Shown here piece after piece: positions 1 through 11,299 of a stretch of 64,000 nucleotides of DNA. The stretch is from positions 1-64,000 of the forward strand of contig CAOLHI010001836.1 of assembly GCA_948474755.1 (NCBI GenBank). Direction: 5' to 3'. The notes under the pieces were generated by a model. It worked only from the letters and a program-made list of their open reading frames with translations, ran no database searches and was not told the origin of the DNA. Both the position numbers and the translations under genes were made by a program. This DNA comes from Ctenosaura bakeri (lineage: Eukaryota > Chordata > Lepidosauria > Squamata > Iguanidae). Numbering within the stretch: position 1 is the first letter of the stretch; the number at the start of each line of letters is the position of its first letter.

Positions 1-236
1 ATCATTTTCAAACTGGGCAAAGCTGGATGCATTTAAATCTCATTCGTTTCAGTGGGGAAAGTTTTTTTTAGAAACACTTCTACTGAAATTAGTGGAAGCT
101 GAGAATAGTGAATTATTGTAGGACAGTACCTACAATATTGATTCTTTATAAACAGCTTAAAGATAAAAATACATTGCACATTTCTTTAGATCCTAAAATC
201 TTCTGTGCAAAATTCTTGAAAAACACATTTACATAC

Positions 237-336
237 CTTGGAAAATGCGAGCTACCAATAAAACCATCCCAACGAAGCGTATATGGCTCATATTTCTCTA
301 GGATTGCTTTAAATTGTTCACCAGGACTTTCTGATC
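237..336 (-). CDS. CFAP46: CFAP46 exon 24 (last in window)
   Basis: This exon has 100 nt: two bases, 32 codons and two bases. Acceptor TTTTACCTAG, donor GTATGT. It encodes SESPGEQFKAILEKYEPYTL and RWDGFIGSSHFP. The pattern W-G--GS-HFP is conserved near the C-terminus of CFAP46. The donor is intact, so at least one further exon lies beyond the left window edge. Confidence 0.87.
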
Positions 337-1082
337 CTAGGTAAAACAAATTTGTTATGAAAAACAAGCTGCTTACTTGTACTTTTAGTTCTTTTGTTGA
401 AGCACTGATGTAAAAAAAATCAACAACTTGCTATATAATCTATAGATTTAAAAATGTAATACATATGCCTTGCAATTAAGTCTATAAACCAACCAATCAA
501 CAAATATAGCCAGTCAAGAGGTTTGTGGCAGAAAGGAAAGTTTGGAAACATAAGGATATTTAAAAAAAACATTTTCTGCTTTTAAACATTTGTCAAATGA
601 TCTGGCAAAGCAGGGATAAATTACTCTGTCCCTCTACTGCATTTCTGTTAGTTTCAGAGATTCTTCCTTCTTCACAGCTCACATGGAAACCAAGCTGTCT
701 GGCTGCAAAAGGGCAGAGTAATCTCTCCTTCAGCCTTCAGCCTGTTCACTTCCCAGTTCCCTGTGACTTTTAGGCAAATTGCTAAAATACAAATTGTAAT
801 ATGTTATCTTTTTCTTGATTTTCTATCATAATCACTTGTTGGAATATGTTTTTCTTTCTAAGGACACAGCTGAGAAAAAGATGTACTTTAAAAACTGATT
901 AATTTTCTTTAATATACAACATTAAAACAGATGATCATATTAAGCGGTAGACATTTCTAACCTACAGATGAACTGCATTCTCTTTGACACTGGTTTCAAT
1001 GATTTTGTAAAAGAAAACACTGGTTTCTCATAGTCAGCTACTGTAAAAATAACCCAGGAGCTTTAGATTTTACAAGCAGTAC
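337..1082. other. Intron, no recognised element
   Basis: AT-rich intronic sequence between exons 24 and 23. I see no repeat, RNA gene or conserved coding block in it. Confidence 0.6.
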
Positions 1083-1149
1083 CTTTTCTTCTTGCTTCGT
1101 TGTAGGGATCGACAACATCTGAGATATTTGTTAAGAACACAAAATGAGA
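1083..1149 (-). CDS. CFAP46: CFAP46 exon 23 (VVDPYNEA)
   Basis: This exon has 67 nt: 22 codons plus one base. It encodes FLTNISDVVDPYNEARRK. The VVDPY-EA core is conserved in this region of CFAP46. Acceptor CCCAAAG is weak, but it is the one that gives phase 0 with exon 22. Donor GTACTG supplies the G that completes Gly with exon 24. It lies left of a broken L1. Confidence 0.8.
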
Positions 1150-1431
1150 CTTTGGGAAGAATCAGTTTAAATGGACCAGGAAACCAATTCCACCTCCATC
1201 GTTTTCCATGAAAGTATCCACCAGTTTTAATCAGGGGAGCAACAGGACTAATAGAAGGATCAGTTAATAACTTCCAAAAATGCCCCTCATTATCTTGTCT
1301 GAATGTGCTGTTCTTCTGTTTCTCATTATCAGCTCCAGCCTTCTGGAACTGAAATTCTAGGCTTGTCAGAGTGAAAACTGGAGACGGCACTTGCACCTTA
1401 AATGATTGTTTTAAAGAGGAAATGGTTGTGT

Positions 1432-1838
1432 ACAGAACCAGTGTGGTGTAGTCATCCGAATGCTGGGCTCTGGAAACCAGGGCCATTTCTGCACTACACC
1501 TCTTATAGCGCGATGATTCCACTTTCAACATCCTATGGAATCCTGGGGTTTGCAGTTCCGGGAGGGGCTGGCTGGCCCCTCCCGAAACAGCAAACCTGAG
1601 GATTCCATAGGATGTTGAACGTGGAATCATCACGCTATAAGAGGTGTAGTGCAGAAATGGCCCAGGGTTCAAATTCTCCCTCAAGCCAGGGAAACTCACT
1701 GAGCGATCTTGGGTAAGCCACACTCTCTCAGTCTTATAGGAAGACAATGGCAAAACCCCTCTAAACAAATCTTCCTAAGAAAACCCTGTGATGGGGTTGC
1801 TATAAGTTGGAAATGACTTGAAGGCACAGAACAACAAA
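1432..1838 (+). mobile_element. Sauria-type tRNA SINE, split by a MITE
   Basis: The SINE starts with the head motif AACCAGTGTGGTGTAGTCAT and ends GACTTGAAGGCACAGAACAACA, as in the squamate 'Sauria' SINE family. A 182-bp palindromic MITE (1481-1662) interrupts it in the middle, so the SINE is older than the MITE. Confidence 0.85.
1481..1662. mobile_element. 182-bp palindromic MITE
   Basis: This is a near-perfect fold-back element. It starts GGCCATTTCTGCACTACACC and ends with the reverse complement, with arms of about 85 bp differing at a few sites. It is flanked by a 3-bp duplication CAG (1478-1480 and 1663-1665), which suggests a PIF/Harbinger-type mechanism. It has no coding capacity. Related arms recur at about 12044, 16800 and 25598. 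Confidence 0.85.
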
Positions 1839-3429
1839 GCAGAAACTTCAGCAGGGGCTGCTTGTGCTGCAACCAAGTAACAAGCAAAGCTTGAAAACAT
1901 TCCCTCTTCTCTACGGGTACAAGAGGTATAGGACCCCTCTCCAGTTTTTTTTCATTCTGGCAGTCCTATGAACATTGTCTTTACCTTCCACAACACAGTA
2001 GCACCAAAGCCACCTTTCCACATGTCTAAATGTCAAGTCAGCTTTCCCACTCATCAGAATCCACACATGCTGTGTTTACATGATTCCTTCTCTGGCTGCA
2101 CACCAAGACTGGGGGAACTTTTTTAGCCTCAGAGCCAAAATTCAGTTTCAGGAAAGTTCTTAGGGGCTACATTACAGTGGTGGGTGGGGCAAAAGGATGA
2201 GACCCCAAATAGCAGAATACTTTCGCTTAAATCCCACACCGTTCACAACTAACCTTTAAGAAGACATTCCAGCCCTTTAGAGTGGAAAAAAAGTCTGTGA
2301 GCTGGGTAACCACTGCAACAGGAATGGGCAACTTTTTTTGAGGTTCAAGGATACTCCAAAACCTCAGAAGGCCAATGCGTGGCCTCTGCTGACAAGCCCC
2401 AATTATCTGAAAAATGTTTTTAAAGTGAAAAGAACCCCTTCTTCAAAGGTAGAAAGTCACTTCTAGTTTTGACCAAAAAAAAAAAAAAAGGTACTCAAGC
2501 TAAAACACTGCAGGGGGGAACCACTGAAAATTTTTCTCCTACGATCCCTATAAAATGCAAGGAAATTTTTAACTTAAAAATGAGAGGGAGGGAGGGATGG
2601 CACAGGTGTGCTGGGTGGCCACATGTGGCTTGCAAGTTTAGCTATTATTCAGCTATTCTACTGAACAATGATATCATGGAGAAAGGGGCATGGCCGGATG
2701 ACTAGACTTGGACTCTAGGAGGGCTAGACTGAGCCTGAGAATCCTCTACTCCTTACTGAAATACTGTTGGTCATATACTTGCTACTGTTGTTCAACAATA
2801 GGAGGTCTGTGGCATTTAGTAGTTTATAGTTTGCCCTTTTGTCCTACTAACGGCAACCAAGTTCTGAAGATGATTTAATACTTTCAAGCGGAATATAATA
2901 GCAAGCTATTTTTAGCTGGGGACAGATTCCATACAAACTTTATGCAACTTCAAAACTCGTGGCTTTAAACACTGTGGTGAAAAGTCATTTTTGAAAGGAT
3001 ACATTTAACATTGTGTATATCAATTGGAATGCAGTTGGGTAGCAGAACGCGGTTAAGGGCAGGCTGTTGTTAAATAGAAAGAGTTTTAGCTTGGGCATGA
3101 AAAAAAAAATCCAGCTCAGTTCTTAACTTTTATCAAGAACTAATCCTAGTGAGCCACTTAGGCCTTGCTTCATGCTCAGTATGCTTAGGATTGGAAACCA
3201 AAGTAATTTTTGTATTTATTATTATTATTACCATCACCATCATCATCATCATACCATCATCACCACTGAAGACATTTTCTAGATATATTAGCAAGCATAA
3301 TTATTTTAAAGAAAAAAACCAGGTATATGAAGAAAGAAAAAGAAGATCAAGGACATGAAATACAAAGAACAAAATGCATGAAAACAGAAAAGTGACTTCC
3401 AACTTTCTTTTCAGCGGCTATAAACATAA
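1839..3429. other. Intron, mostly unassigned
   Basis: Unannotated intron 22-23 sequence. It contains a short purine run near 2474 and a trinucleotide/ATC-type microsatellite at 3217-3262 (ATT then CATCAT repeats). I recognise no coding block or mobile element. Confidence 0.55.
3217..3262. repeat. ATT/ATC microsatellite
   Basis: A compound trinucleotide run, TTATTATTATTA followed by CATCATCATCATC. It is intronic simple sequence. Confidence 0.9.
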
Positions 3430-3917
3430 GTATTATAATCTTACCTCCCAATTTAAAAAGTGCTTATTATACTTCTGATAAACCAATTCTACTAATTCCC
3501 CTAAACCAAGGTCATCACCTCATTTTCTTTCTTTCTTTTGCAAAAAGTCAATCAGGGTTCCCCAGTCCTTTAAAAAAGTTACTAGTGACTTTTCTCTAAT
3601 CAAAGCAGATAATTTATCCATTTCTGCTAAGTCAGCCAATTTTAACAGTCAGTCCTCTACTGCTGGTAATGTTGAAATTTTCCAACTTTGTGCATATAAC
3701 AATTGTACTTCTGTAATCAAATATTGTAGTAGTCTTCCATGTCTCCTTTCCATTTCTTCCATAAATCGCAAAAGAAAAAGTTCTAGTTTTAATTGGATAT
3801 TTATTTTTAAAATACCCTGAATATAAGTATGTACTTGGACCCAGAATTTTTTATCTTTTTCATGCGTCCACCATATATGAGAAAATGTCCTTTCATGCTG
3901 TTAACACTTCCAACATA

Positions 3918-4008
3918 TACTGTATTTGCTGGCATATAAGATGTACTTTTTTCTTTAAAAAATACCTTCTGAAAATGGGGTGTGTCTTATACACTGGCAA
4001 ATATGGTA
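3918..4008. mobile_element. About 91-bp MITE inside L1
   Basis: A short fold-back element with termini TACTGTATTTGCTGGCATAT and the reverse-complement-like GTCTTATACACTGGCAAATATGGTA. The L1 ORF2 tail resumes on either side, so it is a later insertion. The TA-like flanks suggest Tc1/mariner-type movement. Confidence 0.6.
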
Positions 4009-5800
4009 TTTGAAACATCTTTACACATTGTAGCCAACTTCTCTGGGGTCATATACCAATGATACGTCAATTTATGAAAACAATCTTTAAAATAATAATA
4101 TAATATAAATTTTGACTTTTTCAACCATATCTTTTCCCATTGTTCCATCTGTATGCTATATAACAAGTTCAGAACCCACTTTATCATACAATCTTTACCT
4201 TGTTCCTTTCCATATCAACTTTCAGTAAACGTTTATGCATTTTACAAATCACATGTTCAACATCTGTACACAGATTTGAATTTTTCAAAACCATGGTTCT
4301 TTTTATCCATCTTAAACTCTTCAACTAATTGTCAGTATAAAAACCACTGGAAAGTATATTTGTCAGCTAGTAACTATTCTTTTGTCTTAACTTTGTATTC
4401 TCCTTGGTAATTTTCTAGCAAGTCTTGATAAGCTAACCATCTTTCTTTTCCTATTGTCTCTTTCCTATAAAAGGTCTCTTGTGCTGAAATTCACAAAGGT
4501 GTTTTTGTGCACAATCTGAATTTATATCTATTCCATATTCTCAATAAGACATGTCTTACTAAATGGGTATTAAAATCCATGTTCAACGTTAAGTTTAGTG
4601 CATCACAGATATCCATGCCATCCAAACCTCAGGTCACGTCCTTCTAAGCCAAATAGCCTTTTATTACTCAGCACAATCCATTCTTTCAACCAAATTAAAC
4701 AACATGAAGTAAAATACAATTTCAAGTCTGGTAAAACTAAACCACCTTCTTGTTTTATATCTTGTAAAAGTTACATTTAACTTTTGTTTTTTTGCCTTGC
4801 CATATAAATTTGGACAGAACCTTCTGACATTGCTTGGCTGAAACATCATTAGTTAAAACTAGTACTGTCTGGAATAAAAACAACATTCTAAGCAACACAT
4901 TAATCTTTATCACTGAAATTCTCCCTCAAAATGGAAGGTTTAATTTTTCTGAGCTTTTCAAGTACTTTTTAATTTTATTCCATGTTTTAATGTAGTTACT
5001 TGAAAATACATAAAGTTCACATTTGACATAATAATATCTAGATATTTGGCTTTCTTCTCAATGTTAAACCCAGACTTTTCCGCTTATTTTAACTGAACTT
5101 TTCTCATATTTTTGTAAACATTACTGTCTTTTGATTATTAATCTTAAAACCTTATAAGTGATGAAATTCTTTTAATCTCTCCATTAATGAATCTATGCAT
5201 TCCAAATGGTTTTCCAAAACAATCAATAAATCATCAATGCATTTCCTTAGTTTATGTACTTCTTTTAAAATATTTATATCCACAATTCTCTCATGATATC
5301 GCATACCTCTATTCAAAACTTGAAGTATCAAAATAAACAAAACTGGAAACAAAGGGCATCCTTGTCTTGTTCCCTCTTGGGTTTCATGTTCCTTATCTTG
5401 TTCCCTTTACAATTCCCCATTAACTTTTATTTGTGCTCTCTGATGGCTTTAAGTAGACTTAACATATTTAATGAAATTGTCCTGAAAATTCATCCCCCCA
5501 AGCACTCTAAACAAACAAACAAAAAACAATTCAAATTATCAAAAGCCTTTTCACCATCTAAAAAAAACCCCAGTGTTGCTTGTTTCTCTAAATATTCCAA
5601 AATATCTAAAGTATTTCTTGTATTATCTTGAAGTTATCTTTTAGCTCAAAATCCACACTGATCTGCATGTGCAGAATCCTGGTGAATAATTTTCAACCTT
5701 TCCATTGAGATCATTGTAAATATCTTGTAATCATTATTCAATAATGATATTGGCCTATAGTTCTTTGTCAATATCAAATCTTGGTTCTTTTTCAGTATTA

Positions 5801-6669
5801 CAGTTGGCTTTCAACTTTTGCAGGTTTAACTTTTTTTGAATTTGATTAATCTCACATTTATAGCTGCTGCTTAACTAGCAATGTAGCTATAAATACAGGT
5901 GGCTATAGTACTGTACTGTAATGAAGGGGAGCAACTGAGATGGTGGTGGCTTTGCCTTCCTCTCTCATCTCCTCCTCCTCCTGTTCCCCCACTACAAGCT
6001 TTCCTTTCTGAGGACAATGAAGGAGATCTTTGCAGCAGCCACAGCTGGGCGGATCTGCTCCCCAGTAGTAGGGGATCAGAGGCACTGTCCAAAAGGGGAA
6101 TTGGTGCAGGCAGAAGTGAACACCTCCACTCCCTGAAGCAGGGAATCAGAAACACTGTCCAAAAAGGGACTTTTGTACATGGAAGTCAATAACTCTGTTT
6201 TGTGGAGGTGAGGGAGAATCAAAAAGCACTATCTAAAAAGGGACTTGTACATATGGAAGTCAATAACTCTGCTCTTCCGAAGCAGGGGACCACAAAGTAC
6301 TATCCAAAAAGGGACTGGTGCACATAGAAGTCAATGACTTTGCTCCTCAGAATCATGAAGCACTGTCCAAATCAGGGATCATGAAGCACTGTCCAAAAAA
6401 ACCCCTTGCGAACATGAAAGTAAATAATTCTGCTCCCCAGAGACACACATTACACTGACAGACAAAATAACTGAGTGAGAAGCCAAACTACTTCTAGTGG
6501 AAGTGCACAACAGAATCATGCTGGAGGACCTAGAGATTCCAAGAGAGAACACCTTATTTGCATGGCAGGGGCAAACAGAGTAAGATTATTTAAATTAAAT
6601 AATAAATACAATAACTTATGAATAATCAAATCTGTGAGTGCTGAACCCACAAAAGTGGAGGGACAACTG
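5801..6669. mobile_element. Tigger/mariner-like non-autonomous element
   Basis: The ends are CAGTTGGCTTTCAACTTTTG and the complementary AAAAGTGGAGGGACAACTG, each flanked by TA (5799-5800 and 6670-6671). The interior holds a run of about five imperfect units of roughly 80 bp (about 6080-6430) built on 'CTGTCCAAAAAGGGACTT...GTCAATAACTCTGCTC'. I recognise no transposase. It is inserted within the old L1. Confidence 0.7.
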
Positions 6670-7560
6670 TATATCCACTTTACACATTCTACTGGCCAAT
6701 GTCTTAGAAGTCCAGATCATACCTATTCTGGAATATATATGTTTTTCAGAAAAGTAAGTATAATCTTTTGCATCTCCATATTTAAATCTCCATGCATCCA
6801 TCACCTCTAAATTATCCATCACTTCAAAAAACCTTTTCATAGTTTACCTTGTGATATCTTGCCATTCCTCTAAGAAGGTGAGGAACCACTGCATTCCAAT
6901 CTCCCATCAGAACCAAATTTTCATAAGAATAACTCATCAGCTTATCCATTAACATTTCACAACAAACAGTCATGTTTTCATTCCAGGCATAAACCTTTAC
7001 CACGAGTGTCTTGACCCCTTGTATATCAATCTGGATCCCCACATACCTACCCTGTTCATTAGCAAGCATCATTTCTGGGGTGACCTGAGATTTTATATAG
7101 CTAACAACACCATTTTTATTTTTATCTCCCATAGAGACAAAGTCCTTACCTAATTTAGCATAATTCAAATACTTCACCATGTGTTTCCTGCAAGCAAATT
7201 ACATCCTGTTTAAGTTTAGTCAAATAGTGGAATATTCTTTTCCTTTTTATAGGAGCATTCAAGCTGACAGCTTTGTAGAGTCGACACCTGCAGCACCTAC
7301 TAGTACCTCCTCTTCTTCCTTTTGTTTCTTTTTTCACGTTCCTGGTCAGAATTCTCTTCCTGTGGCATTTCTTCCAATTCTTACTTGTATTTCTGGAGGA
7401 ATTCTTTTGTTTTCCACTTCTTTGTTTAAAATTAAAGCTATTCTTTCCAACCTTTCCCATCTAAATGAATTTTTTTTCTGTTTCAATGTGTTGGCTAGAA
7501 AGCCATATTCTTTCCTCTTATGTGGCATTCTGACTTAAACACAATCACATCTTTCTCATC

Positions 7561-7948
7561 CATCATGCATTTTTGAATTTGGTCTATAATCTATTTCTTG
7601 AGGTAGTACACAATTGTCAAGGCATTAACCATTCTTGCCCTAAAGCTGCTCGTTGATTGACCTAAATCTCAGATAAAATCCATTTCATTTCTAGTTATTT
7701 AGTTAATATAGCCTGTTTTCACATTAGCATGCCAATGATGAGACAAATTCTTATTGTGAAGCTTTATAGTTCTTGCTTTGCTTTATAAATATAAGCTAAA
7801 CAAGCACAGTTCATGATCCAATGTCTTTAATAATATGTATATTATAATATCAATAAAACCTTTAGAAAGGTACAGGTTTTTGGATTTTGAATAAGGCAAT
7901 GATGGACAAGCTCAAATCTCAATAGTATCCTGCCAAGCATGTACTTAC
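7561..7948. other. Intron, nothing recognised
   Basis: AT-rich sequence next to exon 22. It may include degraded L1 ORF1 or 5' UTR, but I cannot show this. Confidence 0.4.
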
Positions 7949-8025
7949 TATTTTAATGCCTCTCTTCTGGTCACCTTTGGGTTTTGATTCCTTGGTACCC
8001 TTTCCATCCTTTTTTATTTCAGTTT
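7949..8025 (-). CDS. CFAP46: CFAP46 exon 22
   Basis: This exon has 77 nt: two bases plus 25 codons. Acceptor TATTTACAG, donor GTAAGT. It encodes the lysine-rich TEIKKDGKGTKESKPKGDQK. Sequence conservation is weak. It is supported by position, splice sites and phase agreement on both sides. Confidence 0.8.
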
Positions 8026-9330
8026 CTGTAAATAGTATAAACACTTAAAATTAGATGTACTAAACCAGGGGATCAGTTCTTTGCACAGCATTAGAGGTTG
8101 AGTTTCACAAAGTTATTTGCTTGTGTTCTATTTCCTGTACCCAGGGATCTGAACAATTTCAAGTTCAAAGCAGGTTTACCATTATCTTTTAACTTTCTGA
8201 CCTGGGTTTGGTGCAGATACTCATTCTAAATATTCACAATAACTACATCAGTGCTCCACAGCAGCAGTTTTGAATCAGTTCAGATACCTTTCATTTGGAC
8301 TGATGCAGGCTGTACAATTTGTAACTTATCATACTAAAAGCAGGAGCGGGGGCACAAGACATCAGAGGCAGTCAGTCAGTGAGGCTTCCATTGTCAGTGA
8401 GGCAGTGTATCTGCTCCACATTTTAATATGTACTTCAAATGGGTTATTTAAGTTGCTGAACCCCCAACATAGGTCCAGAAAATAGGATGGTTCCTTTAAA
8501 GTTCAGATTAAATCCCAGAGCAGATTTCCCACCCTACTGACAGAGTTGCTACTGGCCATCTCTGTAAGACACAATTATTCCAGGTATCCAAATTACCCCT
8601 TCTCCTGTCCTTCAGTCAGCAAGTCAGGTAGCAAAATGAAGAAGTTTATTGTAAGCTATATTTAGTTTTGACTGACACAGATTGTGCAGTTTTAATTAAA
8701 GTCATAAATTCCTACAAATATAATATTACATGTCTCAATCAAACGGTAATAAATCTGTAATAAAAAAAAAGTTTGGTCCTAATGTTCTTATGGTTTACTT
8801 CTTTAGACACCAAAGAACAGACAGCATAATACCCTTGCTTGAACCTGTAGCACAGCTCCATAGAGAATAATGCATATTATTTTGATCAGTTATGTAATAA
8901 GAATCAGAAACTGAAAAGGCAATGAAAGGTAGCCAAAAGGCCAAAGCATTTTACATCTGGCTAAGAAAAAAGGAAAAGAGATTCAAGTTTCTCAGTTTGC
9001 AGGGAAAATCCACTAAATATAAAGGGACTTGATCTTTAAAAAGTGTGTGTGTGTGTGTGTGTGTGTGAAAAACTTTATGGATAAATAGAATTTCTGCATT
9101 AAAATGAATATTTTACTTAGGTTATTATTTACAATGCAAGATGTTTTATGATGATAATCAGAATGAGGCAATACACAGTTAATGTACTTCCCTCCTTACA
9201 TGTTTACTTAAATTGGGTAACATCTGAATTGTGGTCTGGTTTGTATTATTGTATTCTTTTTTAAGAAAAAGAAACATTTATATATTTTATATTCTACTAT
9301 ATTTTCAAAGGTATGTGAAAATAGCTGTAC
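8026..9330. other. Intron 21-22 with a GT microsatellite
   Basis: Mostly unassigned AT-rich sequence. A (GT) run occupies about 9043-9067. I see no coding signal. Confidence 0.6.
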
Positions 9331-9486
9331 CTGATTCATATTTATGCAAGCGGTTGTAGAAAATTTGGAGAGAAAAATCTCTAGACACAGAACTTATTGA
9401 TTCTTCCTGAAAGATATTTAGAGCTTCCAAAGGTAACTCCATAAGAAATTTGTCCACCAGCAGTATAATGCATTCTCCTATATCTT
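9331..9486 (-). CDS. CFAP46: CFAP46 exon 21 (C-terminal conserved block)
   Basis: This exon has 156 nt: two bases, 51 codons and one base. Acceptor GGTCCAG, donor GTACAG. It encodes ECIILLVDKFLMELPLEALN, IFQEESISSVSRDFSLQIF and YNRLHKYES. The LLxDKxLxELPLEAL...SRDFSLQ motif is the strongest C-terminal signature of CFAP46. Its resemblance to CHAT/separase-type folds is my inference. Confidence 0.95.
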
Positions 9487-10352
9487 CTGGACCACCGAAA
9501 TATAAGGAAAATGAAGCAGCTCAGTAATTCACAGTAAGAATAAAATCTGTTCTTACATGGAAGCATTTGATTTCGCTCAAATAAACTGTTCTAATCTCTA
9601 ATTAAAATAAAGGAGCAAACAGGGCCTCCTTTTTGGGGACATCTTTGGGAAGTCAAGACTCTCTGAGTATAGTGAATCATGTAGGCTACAATTCCTTGCC
9701 TTCAAGTGAGCCCATTATACAGAGGAGGGTTGGGAAAGTGTGTCCTGTAGGCCTCTCAAAGTCCCACTTATTTGGGGAGGGAATTTCCCCCCCCCAAAAT
9801 TGCTCACATGAACACAATGTGTTTGAGGGAGGGATTTTGCCAAGATTTTGTCACCCTCAGATGGTTTTAAGTTCAGGAGAAGCCTTTTGCAAACCAGGCA
9901 CTAAGTTTGGTTTAGAGAATGTTAAGGTGTGAAAGTGGAGCTGACAGGGCAGCTATGGGCCACTCTGCAAATTATGGTTTGTACAAATCAGGTTACTGGT
10001 TTTCAGAGAAGTAGCAAACAGTAGTCTCATTTACACTTTATCAAATCGAAATCTGGAAAAAGATATGGGGTATGTGCATTGCTCTTACCACCTCCACTGC
10101 TGTCAGAAGAGAGAGCGCAATGTCATTTGGTTGAATACAGTTACAATCCTCCATATAACAAGGAATCCTACACAATCAGGGTTCCCTAGCTGAGTGGAGG
10201 ACTGTAGCTGCTGAGACAAACACAGCTGCTGTCTCTCTTCAGACGGGCATGATCAACAAAGAGAGGCTGGAGGTGGCCAGGGGTGGGAGAGAGCGGTGCA
10301 TGATTCCACATGTCCAACATAGTTTTATTTTTGCAATGCCTCAACAGACCTA
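9487..10352. other. Intron, nothing recognised
   Basis: Unassigned intronic sequence between exon 21 and the CpG-rich TIR element. I see no repeat family or coding block. Confidence 0.5.
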
Positions 10353-10886
10353 GGCCCTTTTCGCATTAAGGCTTCTAGCGCGAGCGGGGGAGGGCGGCTC
10401 GCGCAAGAAGCCTTCTCCGGGAGGCTGCCGCTTCCCCTCTCCTTCCTTCCGCAGGCGAAGGAACGAGGGGGAAGCGACAGCGTTGCGCGAGCCGCCCTCC
10501 CCCCGGGCAAATCAGGAGCCTGTCCCATTCTTCCCCCCCCGCGCGTGCGAGAAAGGAGCCTGTCCCGTCCGTCCCCCCCCGCATGCGAGAGAAAGGAGCC
10601 TGTCCCAATCTTCCCCCCCGCGCGCGCGAGAAAGGAGCCTGTCCTGTCCGTCCCCCCCGCGCGAGAGAGAAAGGAGCCTGTCCCGTCCGTCCCCCCCGCG
10701 TGCGCGCGAAGCAGGAGGCTGTCGCGGGTGATTTTCGCTTCGAAGCGAAAATCAAAAAACCCGCGATCGCGCTGCTTCAGCCCCGTGAGCCCGGCAGAAG
10801 TGGGAGTGCGTTGTGCGGAGCGACGCTCCCACTCCCGTGAGGCTCACGGGGCTGTCGCGCGACAGAAGGCCCGTGCGAAAAGGGCC
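10353..10886. mobile_element. CpG-rich 534-bp TIR element, copy A
   Basis: Termini are GGCCCTTTTCGCATTAAGGC and the complementary GCCCGTGCGAAAAGGGCC, with a 3-bp duplication CTA on both sides (10350-10352 and 10887-10889). It is extremely CpG-rich and contains about five tandem units of 35-40 bp around GAAAGGAGCCTGTCCCGTCC (about 10511-10725). It also holds a palindrome TTTTCGCTTCGAAGCGAAAA. ORFs through it are GC-rich artefacts. An inverted copy is at 41486-42022. Confidence 0.85.
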
Positions 10887-11102
10887 CTAGATGGTGGAAG
10901 CTTCTTTTCTCTTTCCTTCCCATACAGAGGAAGGGGAAAAGTGGGAAATGGAACTAATAAATCTGACGCTGCTCATATTTAAGTGGCACACCATGCATAT
11001 ATAACCTATAAAATATGAAATATTGTAACAAACTATACAGCAAGTAGGCAATTTTGACAGCTAATTTGACACGGCAAATATATTTTAAAGCTTAAGATAT
11101 AC

Positions 11103-11299
11103 CTTGAGCTGCAGTACTTTTCTCTTTATTTTTAGTTTTTGTTTTCCCTGCCTCATTAACTTTGGCTTTTCCTGAATCATCTGCTTTAGCTTTTCCTGGA
11201 CTACCTTTTCTGGTTTTTCCTGAGTCACCTGTTTTAGATTTCACTGAGTCACCTTTTGTTTTTCCTGAGTCAGCTGGTGAGACTGCTGGACTTGGGCAC
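11103..11299 (-). CDS. CFAP46: CFAP46 exon 20 (DSGKxK repeat linker)
   Basis: This exon has 197 nt: one base, 65 codons and one base. Acceptor TCTCCTCAG, donor GTATAT. It encodes an imperfect repeat of Asp/Ser/Gly/Lys units (ADSGKTKGDSVKSKTGDSGK, then SPGKAKADDSGKAK). The repeat is low-complexity, positively charged and presumably disordered. A much shorter SGKSKGK linker occupies this position in mammalian CFAP46 as I remember it, so the lizard version looks expanded. Confidence 0.9.

Larger units (their letters stand above)
3430..7560 (-). mobile_element. Old broken L1 LINE (ORF1 tail, EN, RT fragments)
   Basis: On the minus strand from right to left it contains an ORF1 C-terminal fragment (near 7350-7530), an endonuclease start with KLKQDVICLQETHGEVFEL, an EN segment with ENLVLMGDWNAVV (6824-7180), DAWRFKYGDAKDYTYFS (6616-6840), and an RT start NYRPISLLNNDYKIF near 5700-5790. 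It then has a degraded catalytic site (CIDD in place of Y/FADD, 5152-5352) and the C-terminal region with HWYMTPEKLATM (3987-4187). Multiple stops and frameshifts make it a fossil. A Tigger-like element (5801-6669) and a small MITE (3918-4008) are nested in it, and part of ORF2 between EN and RT is missing. Confidence 0.82.

Noticed and set aside
1070..1768. 232-codon minus-strand open frame
   Set aside because: It runs through exon 23 in the wrong frame, then through a SINE and a palindromic MITE. The open length is accidental.
3430..7560. CR1 or RTE clade for the LINE fragments
   Set aside because: The RT and endonuclease motifs (WNVNGLN, SLDAEKAFD-type, FADD, KYLGI) in the two LINE copies are those of L1. 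ORF order also fits.
10483..10982. Open frames with PSPPRARERSLS-type repeats
   Set aside because: They are translations of the tandem unit inside the TIR element, and the copy at 41486 gives different frames. No evidence of a protein.
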